NCBI GenBank assembly: GCA_026394015.1
Contig: JAPKZA010000287.1
Location: forward strand, 1 to 33,210
From: Acidobacteriota bacterium
Lineage (GTDB): Bacteria; Acidobacteriota; Terriglobia; Bryobacterales; Bryobacteraceae
Direction of reading: 5' to 3'
Length of the DNA: 33,210 nucleotides
Shown here: piece by piece, positions 25,780 through 31,941 of the stretch
Numbering within the stretch: position 1 is the stretch's first letter
Layout of the letters: every line of letters starts with the position of its first letter
Position numbers and translations under genes: made by a program
The notes under the pieces: generated by a model
What the model was told of the DNA's origin: nothing
Databases searched by the model: none
Seen by the model: the letters and a program-made list of their open reading frames with translations, nothing else

Positions 25780-26835
25780 GTGCCCTCCCACGTCGTAACT
25801 ACCGCTACCCAGACCTATAGCTGCACCGTCCGAAACGGCATCTCTGCAAAGATTCGGGATTTTCTACCCTCCGGCGCGGGCAAGGTGTTCGTCGTCACGA
25901 CCCCGGACGTCCACGCTCTGTACCCGGATCACCTGGCGGGATTCGAAGTTCTGCACTTCCCGGGCGGCGAACCGAATAAGCGCCTGACGGTGCTCGAATC
26001 CCTGGCGGACCAGATGCTGGCGCGGGGCGCGGACCGGTCGAGTGTCGTGGTCGCCTTCGGCGGGGGCATCTGTGGCGACGTGGGCGGATTTCTGGCGGCG
26101 ATCTTCATGCGGGGGGTGCCGGTGATTCAGGTTCCTACGACTTTGCTGGCCCAGGTGGACGCCGCGGTGGGCGGGAAAACGGGGGTGAACCTGCAGGGTG
26201 GCAAGAACCTGCTGGGTTCCTTCCATCAGCCGCATGCTGTTCTGATCGACCCGGCGGTGCTGCGCTCGCTGCCCCCACGCGAGTACCGCGCTGGTCTTTT
26301 TGAAGTCATCAAACACGGGATCATCGCCAGCCCCGAACTGTTCGCCATCCTGGCCGATCGCTCGGCGGACGTGCTGGCGCAGCACCCGGAAGTTCTTGAA
26401 AGGATCATCGACGAAAGCGTCCGCATCAAGGCCGGCGTCGTTTCGGCTGATGAGAAGGAGGGCGGCCTACGCCGCATTCTGAACTACGGGCACACGCTGG
26501 GCCACGCCCTGGAAGCGGAGACGAACTACTCGGTGCTGCTGCACGGAGAGGCGGTGGCTTACGGCATGCTCGCGGCGGGGCATCTCGCCGTGATCACCGG
26601 TCATTTGGCCCCCGAAGTTGCCGCCGAACTCAGCCGGGTGATCCATCTTTACGGCCCTCTGCCCGCCCTCGTCGGCATTACGCCGGAAGCGCTGGCCGGC
26701 CATATCTACAAAGATAAGAAAACGATCCAGGGTCAAACGCACTTCGTCCTCGCCACGGCGATCGGGCAAACGGAAATTGTTCGGGGAATCCCCCACGCCG
26801 ACGTGGTAGCCGCGGCGGCCGCGGCTCTAGCATGA
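25780..26835 (+). CDS. aroB: 3-dehydroquinate synthase AroB
   Basis: AroB cyclises DAHP to 3-dehydroquinate in the shikimate pathway, using NAD and a divalent metal. The 351 residues are full length: FPGGEPNKRL, the NAD-binding FGGGICGDVGGFLAA, PTTLLAQVDAAVGGKTGVNL, KNLLGSFHQP, metal-site FEVIKHGII, ILNYGHTLGHALE and LLHGEAVAYGM. The start is GTG 25780 with no clear Shine-Dalgarno sequence. The stop overlaps the ubiE start as ATGA. The later pathway gene aroA lies at the right edge of the window on the other strand. Confidence 0.96.
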   Translation: MPSHVVTTATQTYSCTVRNGISAKIRDFLPSGAGKVFVVTTPDVHALYPDHLAGFEVLHFPGGEPNKRLTVLESLADQMLARGADRSSVVVAFGGGICGDVGGFLAAIFMRGVPVIQVPTTLLAQVDAAVGGKTGVNLQGGKNLLGSFHQPHAVLIDPAVLRSLPPREYRAGLFEVIKHGIIASPELFAILADRSADVLAQHPEVLERIIDESVRIKAGVVSADEKEGGLRRILNYGHTLGHALEAETNYSVLLHGEAVAYGMLAAGHLAVITGHLAPEVAAELSRVIHLYGPLPALVGITPEALAGHIYKDKKTIQGQTHFVLATAIGQTEIVRGIPHADVVAAAAAALA

Positions 26836-27557
26836 ACCAGGGCACCACCCCGCCCGGCGCTCGCACCGAGGAGGAGGCAGCGAAGTGGGTCCGCGGCATG
26901 TTCGCTGACGTGGCTCCCCGTTATGACCTTCTGAATCGCGTTTTATCCTTGCAGATTGATCAGCTTTGGCGCGCGCATACGGTCAGGCGGGTCCGATCTT
27001 ATCTGGAGGACCCGGCGGCCCGCATTCTGGACCTCTGCTGCGGCACTGGCGACCTGCTGTTGGCGCTGGAGAAGGTCCGTAAGGGCCCGGTTCTGGGCTC
27101 GGATTTCTGCCATCCGATGTTGACCGCTTCGCAGGCGAAGCGGTCCCGCTCCCCGCTCTTTGAAGCCGACGCCCTGTCGTTGCCGCTGGCCGACTCCTCG
27201 CTCGACCTGATCACCTGTTCGTTCGGCTTCCGTAACTTCGCCAATTACCGCAAAGGCATCGCCGAACTTTATCGCGTGCTGCGCCCGGGCGGCACCGCCG
27301 CTATCCTCGAATTCTCGACGCCGCCGAACGCGGCGTTTCGTTCCGTTTACAATTTCTACAGCCTCCGGATCCTTCCCCGGATCGGTGCGCTGATCAGCGG
27401 GCGCCGCGACGCCTACACCTATCTGCCGGAATCGGTTCGGAAGTTTCCCGGCGCCGAAGCTCTCGCCGCCGATTTCCGTTCCGCCGGGTTTTCCGATGTC
27501 ACATTCGATCGCCTCACGTTCGGCATCGTCGCTCTCCACCTCGCTCGTAAATCATGA
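26832..27557 (+). CDS. ubiE: Demethylmenaquinone C-methyltransferase UbiE/MenG
   Basis: This 241-residue SAM-dependent methyltransferase performs the C-methylation of demethylmenaquinone in respiratory quinone synthesis (probably menaquinone in this lineage). Family features are VRGMFADVAPRYDLLNRVLS, the SAM motif ILDLCCGTGDLLLAL, LFEADALSLPLADSSLD, CSFGFRNFANYRKGIAELYRVLRPGG and LEFSTPPN. The YTYLPESVRKFPGAEALA segment is the UbiE C-terminal signature. It overlaps aroB by four bases and the downstream YIP1 gene by four bases, so the three are one unit; chorismate from the aroB pathway is also the menaquinone precursor. Confidence 0.95.
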   Translation: MNQGTTPPGARTEEEAAKWVRGMFADVAPRYDLLNRVLSLQIDQLWRAHTVRRVRSYLEDPAARILDLCCGTGDLLLALEKVRKGPVLGSDFCHPMLTASQAKRSRSPLFEADALSLPLADSSLDLITCSFGFRNFANYRKGIAELYRVLRPGGTAAILEFSTPPNAAFRSVYNFYSLRILPRIGALISGRRDAYTYLPESVRKFPGAEALAADFRSAGFSDVTFDRLTFGIVALHLARKS

Positions 27558-28228
27558 ACTCCGTCCTCGCCATTCTCAACATTTTCATTGATCCGGCGGC
27601 TTCGGTCCGCTACCAACGGGCCCAGGGGAAACTCGCCTGGCTGCCACCGATTCTGCTGGCGGCCGCGATCTCCGCTGGAGTCTCCCTGGTGTTGCGACCG
27701 TTTTTCGAACAAGCGATGTATAACGACCTGCTCGACAAGATGAGTGCGGAGAAGGCTCGGGAGGCGATGGCTTTCGCCAGTGGCACGCTTACGTTTTCGG
27801 CGGTCATGACCCCGGTCATGCTGGCGATCATGCTGGCGATCAGCTCAGCGCTCGTGCTTGGTTTCAGTACGATCGCTGGCGTTCGCGCGGTGTTCACCGA
27901 CGTGTTCACTCTTCTCGCCCACTGCGCCTTGATCCCCCTTACCGCGCAAGTGGCCCAGTCGGTGGTGGTCAAGCTTCGCGGCGAACTCACCTCGATGGCC
28001 GGAATGCAGCCCGCCTTCGGTATCGACCTGCTGCTTGGTGACGATGCCCCGCGGCTTCTTCAGGGCCTGCTCAACTATTTTTCGTTTTTCACCCTGTGGT
28101 ACATCGTGATCCTGGCGTTCGGCTATGCGGCCCTGACCGGGGTCTCCAAGGCGAAAGCCTTCGGCGTTACCTGCCCGGTATGGGTCCTCGGCCTGATCTT
28201 CGCCGTGGTCGGTTCCCTGGCCGGTTAG
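27554..28228 (+). CDS. YIP1-family integral membrane protein
   Basis: This 224-residue protein has about five hydrophobic segments ([89 protein letters not shown]) and the layout of the Yip1 domain (PF04893), with an N-terminal [12 protein letters not shown] segment. Bacterial YIP1 proteins have no settled function. The start overlaps the ubiE stop as ATGA. The stop overlaps the end of the small minus-strand gene by four bases. Confidence 0.85.
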   Translation: MNSVLAILNIFIDPAASVRYQRAQGKLAWLPPILLAAAISAGVSLVLRPFFEQAMYNDLLDKMSAEKAREAMAFASGTLTFSAVMTPVMLAIMLAISSALVLGFSTIAGVRAVFTDVFTLLAHCALIPLTAQVAQSVVVKLRGELTSMAGMQPAFGIDLLLGDDAPRLLQGLLNYFSFFTLWYIVILAFGYAALTGVSKAKAFGVTCPVWVLGLIFAVVGSLAG

Positions 28229-28392
28229 CTCCCTCCGTCTTCGGTCAGAGGGTCGGCTTTGTACTTCGGCTTCTTGCGTTTGTCCTTGGGTTCAATGGGC
28301 TGGGAGGCCTTCACAATCCCGACGACATTCCGCGCTACGCGTCGGACGGTCTTGCCGATGTCTGGGGGCTTGGGTTTCTTCCGGGTTGCCAT
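28225..28392 (-). CDS. Small basic hypothetical protein, 55 residues
   Basis: This short frame starts [16 protein letters not shown] and ends [11 protein letters not shown]. It is rich in Lys, Arg and Pro ([27 protein letters not shown]), has no membrane segment, and may bind nucleic acid; I recognise no named family. Codon use is clean with G/C third positions. No Shine-Dalgarno sequence is seen; instead TATTAT (complement of 28399-28404) lies only seven bases before the ATG, so a leaderless transcript is possible. It is divergent from tatA, sharing the -10 region, and ends tail to tail with the YIP1 gene with a four-base overlap. Confidence 0.6.
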   Translation of the reverse strand: MATRKKPKPPDIGKTVRRVARNVVGIVKASQPIEPKDKRKKPKYKADPLTEDGGS

Positions 28393-28397
28393 ATGGT

Positions 28398-28426
28398 TAT
28401 AATAGAGTTGTAAATTCCAAAGGAGG
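28398..28426 (+). promoter_or_regulatory. tatA promoter -10 and ribosome-binding site
   Basis: A consensus -10 TATAAT at 28398-28403 is followed by AAAGGAGG at 28419-28426, four bases before the tatA ATG. The -35 position (about 28375-28380, TTTCTT) is weak. The same A/T core read on the minus strand gives TATTAT for the divergent small gene. Confidence 0.6.
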
Positions 28427-28430
28427 CCGT

Positions 28431-28610
28431 ATGAGAGGATTTGGCTGGCAAGAATTATTGGTCATCCTGGCTATTGCTGCATTGCTGTTCGGCGGGAAGA
28501 AGATTCCCGAAGTGGCAAAAGGGCTCGGCGAGGGTATCAAAAACTTCAAGAACGCTCTCAAAGGCGACGAAAAGGTTGCAGAGCAGCCCGAAGAAAAGAA
28601 GCCGGCGTAA
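28431..28610 (+). CDS. tatA: Sec-independent translocase protein TatA/TatE
   Basis: TatA multimers form the translocation element of the twin-arginine pathway, which exports folded proteins such as the DUF1501 protein in this window. The 59 residues show one short membrane helix with a polar Glu at its start ([15 protein letters not shown]), the FG hinge ([10 protein letters not shown]), an amphipathic helix ([17 protein letters not shown]) and a charged tail (EQPEEKKPA). I chose ATG 28431 because of the strong AAAGGAGG site. No tatC or tatB is next to it, so it stands alone as in many Acidobacteriota. A strong terminator follows. Confidence 0.95.
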   Translation: MRGFGWQELLVILAIAALLFGGKKIPEVAKGLGEGIKNFKNALKGDEKVAEQPEEKKPA

Positions 28611-28662
28611 GGCTTCCTCTGGTCGCCCGCACTTTGGGCGGAACGGAATCGGTAATAAAAAG

Positions 28663-28694
28663 AAACCCCGCTGGATCAACCAGCGGGGTTTTTT
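28663..28694. terminator. Bidirectional rho-independent terminator
   Basis: AAACCCCGCTGG (28663-28674) and CCAGCGGGGTTT (28680-28691) form a 12-bp stem with loop ATCAA. Six T follow on the plus strand (28689-28694) and CTTTTTATT follows on the minus strand. It ends tatA and the convergent HU gene. Confidence 0.95.
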
Positions 28695-28729
28695 AAGTTT
28701 TGGAATTGGAGGAGACGGACCGAACCGAA

Positions 28730-29074
28730 CTACTTCGCGGCTTTCTCAGCCTTCGGTGCTGCCACTTTTTCTTTCTTCGGCGGCACAATGGCGTCTTTGA
28801 CGGCCTTGGCTACCCGAAACTTCACGACCTTCTTGGCCGGAATCTTGATCGTCGCGCCCGTGGCAGGGTTCCGACCCGTGCGCGCCTTCCGCTCCTGGCG
28901 GACCAGACGGCCCAGACCAGGCAGAACGGCCACACCGTTCTTCTTGGTTTCTTTGATGGCGATATCGGCGTACAGAGTCACCAATGCTTTCGCCTGCTTC
29001 TTGTTGATCCCTTCAACTCCCTCGACGAGGGCCGCGACCAATTGGGTCTGCGTCATGCGTGTTACGACAGCCAT
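28730..29074 (-). CDS. HU-family DNA-binding protein with Lys/Ala tail
   Basis: This 114-residue histone-like protein has a core of about 95 residues with the HU/IHF fold: MTQTQLVAALVE, INKKQAKALVTLYADIAIKETKKNG, VLPGLGRLVRQERKARTGRNPATG (the DNA-binding arm) and IKIPAKKVVKFRVAKAVKDAI. A low-complexity tail (PPKKEKVAAPKAEKAAK) extends it, like the basic tails of some actinobacterial HU. I chose ATG 29074 because AAGGAG lies five bases upstream; a longer frame to 29128 has no support. It is a single gene with its own likely promoter and a strong terminator, convergent with tatA. Confidence 0.93.
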   Translation of the reverse strand: MAVVTRMTQTQLVAALVEGVEGINKKQAKALVTLYADIAIKETKKNGVAVLPGLGRLVRQERKARTGRNPATGATIKIPAKKVVKFRVAKAVKDAIVPPKKEKVAAPKAEKAAK

Positions 29075-29146
29075 GTTGCTCCTTTTCTGATTCTTCCGGA
29101 GAATCGAAATCAGGTTAAAACGTTTCAATCATTTGTATGGTGAAAT

Positions 29147-29174
29147 GTTCTAATTGATCCCTTTGCAGTTGCAA
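29147..29174 (-). promoter_or_regulatory. Possible promoter of the HU gene
   Basis: On the minus strand TTGCAA (29174-29169) and TAGAAC (29152-29147) are 16 bases apart, a fair fit to -35 and -10 boxes. A small hairpin, GATTCT-TCCGG-AGAATC, lies in the 5' UTR between this promoter and the HU ribosome-binding site. The elements are weak individually. Confidence 0.3.
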
Positions 29175-29256
29175 TCATACGGCAGCCGCCGCATCGAAGT
29201 AAAGGAAAAAACAGTACTAGATGCCCACTTTTTGAACTTTTTACGGCAACACCCTC

Positions 29257-29829
29257 TTGAAACCCCTAATTTTCGGCCTCTTGGCCCTTCTTACTCTCTC
29301 CGGAGCCCCACAGGATGCGCTTCCGCGTGTCGTGCTCTCGACGCCGCTCGGGGAGATCATCCTCGAAATCGATACCCGATCCGCGCCTGTGACCGCCGCC
29401 AACTTCCTCCGCCACGTCGACGCCGGGCTCTACGATCAGGGCCGCTTTCATCGGACCGTCCGCCCGGATAACCAGCCTACGAGTCCCATCCGCATCGAAG
29501 TCGTCCAGGCGATGGCTCGCGAAACCAAGACCTTTCCGCCGATCCGGCTGGAGCGAACCTCCGTGACCGGACTGCGCCATCAAAACGGGACCATTTCGAT
29601 GGCTCGTGAAAAGCCCGACTCCGCCTCGCACCAATTCTTCATATGCCTGGGCGACCAGCCCGAACTCGATTTCGGAGGGCGGCGCAACCCGGACGGGCAG
29701 GGCTTTGCGGCCTTTGGCCGCGTCGTCTCCGGCCTTGAGGTCGTACGCCGCATTCAAGCTGCGCCGGCGGAAGCGCAGCGCCTCGCTCCGGCCATTCCTA
29801 TCGTCAGCGCCCAGCGTATTGCGCCGTAG
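29257..29829 (+). CDS. Exported cyclophilin-type peptidyl-prolyl isomerase
   Basis: This 190-residue protein of the cyclophilin family catalyses cis-trans isomerisation of X-Pro bonds. A hydrophobic leader (KPLIFGLLALLTLSGAPQ) suggests export. Conserved parts are VVLSTPLGEIILEID, APVTAANFLRHVDAGLYDQGRFHRTV with the catalytic Arg in the FHR motif, GTISMAR, SASHQFFICLGDQPELDFGG and GFAAFGRVVSGLEVVRRI. The only in-frame start after a stop is TTG 29257, which has no Shine-Dalgarno sequence. An ATG at 29221 in the same frame stops after four codons (TGA 29233), so the true 5' end is uncertain. It is convergent with the antiporter gene, three bases apart. Confidence 0.88.
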   Translation: MKPLIFGLLALLTLSGAPQDALPRVVLSTPLGEIILEIDTRSAPVTAANFLRHVDAGLYDQGRFHRTVRPDNQPTSPIRIEVVQAMARETKTFPPIRLERTSVTGLRHQNGTISMAREKPDSASHQFFICLGDQPELDFGGRRNPDGQGFAAFGRVVSGLEVVRRIQAAPAEAQRLAPAIPIVSAQRIAP

Positions 29830-29831
29830 GT

Positions 29832-31244
29832 TCATGCGACCACCGTAGCATCGCTGTCTCCGGCCTTTACCCTTAGGATCCGTAGATCCTCCCCGTCCGC
29901 CAATACCTGCAACGTATCTCCCGCCCGTAATTGGGTGTCCCCCCGCGGCACGACATATTCTTCGTCCCTGATCACCAGAACTACCAGCGCGCTCTTGGGC
30001 AAACCCAAATCCATAATCCGCCGTCCCGCCATCACCGCCCCGGAGTTTACGGTGATTTCCGTCATCACTGGCTTCGTCTGTGTCGTTACGGGAGCGACCA
30101 ACGCCAAACGCTTCGCCAACCACCCAAGCGTGGTTCCCTGTACCAGTACCGACGTCAGCACCACGAAGAAGACGACGTTGAAGTACAGCTCCGCATTCGG
30201 CATCTTCGCGAGCAGCGGAAACGTCGCCAGCACGATGGGCACCGCCCCCCGCAACCCGACCCAGCCCACAAGGGTTTTTTGTTGCCACGTCATTTTTGCC
30301 AGCGCCAAGCTAACAAACACCGCCACTGGCCGCGCCGCCAGAATTAAGAACAAAGAGATCGCAACGGATGGCCCCGCCACCGCCCAGAGCCGGGACGGAA
30401 AACAGAGCAGGCCGAGCGTGAGAAACATACTGATTTGGGCCAGCCACGCCACGCCATCGTGAAAGCGGACCAAGCTTGCCTTGTGCGCGAAAGAAGCGCG
30501 GTTCATCACGACGCCGGCCACATACACGGCTAAGAAGCCGCTGCCCTGCACGAGCATCGTCCCGCCGAAAACCCCGAGCGCAATCGCCACCGTCACTACC
30601 GGGTAGAGCCCCTCGCTCGAGAGTCGAAGGCGGTTGAGCGCCCAGACGCCGAGGCGGCCGCCGGCTAACCCGAGCAGTAAGCCGAGTACCATCTCCATTG
30701 CGAAGCCCCCGAGCGACTCGCCCCAGCCCACCCCCGGCACGGTAAGGAACCGAATGAGGGCAACGGTCAGAAACACCGCCATGGGATCATTGCTGCCGCT
30801 CTCCAGCTCCAGTAACGGCCCTAGCCTGGCCCGTAGCGCGATGCCGCTTGTGGCCAATACCGTGAAAACTGCCGCGGCGTCCGTTGAGGCCAGGATTGAT
30901 CCCAACAGCAGCCCCTCGCCCAGCGAGATCCCCAGGATCAGGCTGGCAAACCAGCCCGCCAGAAACGCCGCTACAATTACCCCCACGGTCGCCAGCGACA
31001 CGGCACGCCACAGGAGCCCCCGAACATGCTGCCACGACGTCCCCAGTCCGCCCGCAAACAAGATCAGCGAGAGCGAAACGACGCCGACGTTCTGGGCGAG
31101 GCCGGCGTCGTTGAAGGCGATCCTGCCCGGCCCTTCCTCCCCCGCCAGCATCCCCAATCCCGCAAACAGCACGAGCGCTGGAATCCCAAAGCGGGAGGAG
31201 ACCTTACTGGCAGCGACGGCGGCAAGAAGCAGCAGGGAAAGCAA
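29832..31244 (-). CDS. K+/H+ or Na+/H+ antiporter, CvrA/NhaP2 type
   Basis: This 470-residue protein has about twelve membrane segments of the CPA1 sodium/proton exchanger family, with conserved GSILASTDAAAVFTVL, LELESGSNDPMAVFLT and VGLRGAVPIVLATFPLL. A soluble C-terminal part (about 395-470; VMAGRRIMDLGLPKSALVVLVIRDEEYVVPRGDTQLRAGDTLQVL) is a TrkA-C/RCK_C regulatory domain. This combination is typical of the cell volume regulation protein CvrA/NhaP2. The nominal start is TTG 31244, but an upstream CTG (preceding LPQILVLLSLLLL) would restore a more usual N-terminus. An inverted repeat covers the start region. The gene lies 54 bp downstream of the histidine kinase on the same strand. Confidence 0.9.
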   Translation of the reverse strand: MLSLLLLAAVAASKVSSRFGIPALVLFAGLGMLAGEEGPGRIAFNDAGLAQNVGVVSLSLILFAGGLGTSWQHVRGLLWRAVSLATVGVIVAAFLAGWFASLILGISLGEGLLLGSILASTDAAAVFTVLATSGIALRARLGPLLELESGSNDPMAVFLTVALIRFLTVPGVGWGESLGGFAMEMVLGLLLGLAGGRLGVWALNRLRLSSEGLYPVVTVAIALGVFGGTMLVQGSGFLAVYVAGVVMNRASFAHKASLVRFHDGVAWLAQISMFLTLGLLCFPSRLWAVAGPSVAISLFLILAARPVAVFVSLALAKMTWQQKTLVGWVGLRGAVPIVLATFPLLAKMPNAELYFNVVFFVVLTSVLVQGTTLGWLAKRLALVAPVTTQTKPVMTEITVNSGAVMAGRRIMDLGLPKSALVVLVIRDEEYVVPRGDTQLRAGDTLQVLADGEDLRILRVKAGDSDATVVA

Positions 31245-31282
31245 TACTAGGATTTGTGGAAGCAGCCTGGCTTTAGTATTGC
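31241..31282. repeat. 9-bp inverted repeat spanning the antiporter start
   Basis: GCAATACTA (31241-31249) and TAGTATTGC (31274-31282) are perfect inverted copies with a 24-base loop. On the antiporter mRNA one arm contains the TTG start codon, so folding would hide it. It may be an operator or a translational control hairpin; only sequence supports this. Confidence 0.45.
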
Positions 31283-31298
31283 GTACTCTTCGGCAGGG

Positions 31299-31940
31299 CT
31301 AGCCGCCGGTGCCCGGCAAAGTGATCGTGAACTTAGCTCCGCGCGACTCCCGATTCTCGGCGGTCACCTCTCCGCCGTTCTCTCGCACGATGGAGGAAAC
31401 AATATGGAGCCCCAGTCCTGTGCGGCTTCGGCTTCGTTTTGTCGTGAAGCGGGGTTCAAAGATATGCGGCAGAATCTCTTCTGGAATACCCGGGCCGTTG
31501 TCCGCCACCGTAATCACCAGCGCCTCGCCCGCTCGCCGCGCCCGGATTTCAATCACGGCTTCATCCGGCTTCATCTGCACCGCGTTGAGAAACAGGTTCA
31601 CGAACACCCGTTCCCACGCGCCCGGAGCACCGGGCAAGCGCAGCCCCGGCTCAATTTCACTATTCCAAACGACCGTCGCGGCCCGGGTCACCTGTAAGAA
31701 GTCGTCGGCATGGAGAATCGCGTTGTCCAGGACGCCTTGCACGTCTCCGGAATCGCGCGCCGTCTCCGACAGGCTCTCGACGATCCGTCCACCGCGCGTC
31801 ACGCACCGTCGAATCGTGCCCGCCAAGCGGGCCCATTTCGGGTCTCGGCCCAATAGCTCCGCCGACTCCGCCAGCGTTTCGAACACGTTGTTCAAATCGT
31901 GCGCTAGTCCGGCGACGGTCAGCTCCGTATCGCGTTCCAC
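31299..31940 (-). CDS. Sensor-less histidine kinase
   Basis: This 213-residue cytoplasmic protein consists of little more than a kinase core. The phospho-accepting H-box is GLAHDLNNVFETLAESAELL near the N-terminus (residues 11-30). The N-box is WERVFVNLFLNAVQ, the G1 box VADNGPGIPEEILPHIFEPRFTTK and the G2 box TGLGLHIVSSIVRENGGEV. No sensor, PAS, GAF, HAMP or membrane segment is present, and no response regulator is in the window. The start is GTG 31940, one base after the aroA stop, so translation is coupled to aroA. Input could come from a partner protein. Some of these short HDLNN-type kinases lack autokinase activity. Confidence 0.88.
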   Translation of the reverse strand: MERDTELTVAGLAHDLNNVFETLAESAELLGRDPKWARLAGTIRRCVTRGGRIVESLSETARDSGDVQGVLDNAILHADDFLQVTRAATVVWNSEIEPGLRLPGAPGAWERVFVNLFLNAVQMKPDEAVIEIRARRAGEALVITVADNGPGIPEEILPHIFEPRFTTKRSRSRTGLGLHIVSSIVRENGGEVTAENRESRGAKFTITLPGTGG

Positions 31941-31941
31941 C

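Noticed and set aside
29075-29128. Longer start for the HU protein.
   Set aside because: The added residues have no similarity to HU and the internal ATG at 29074 has a strong AAGGAG site.
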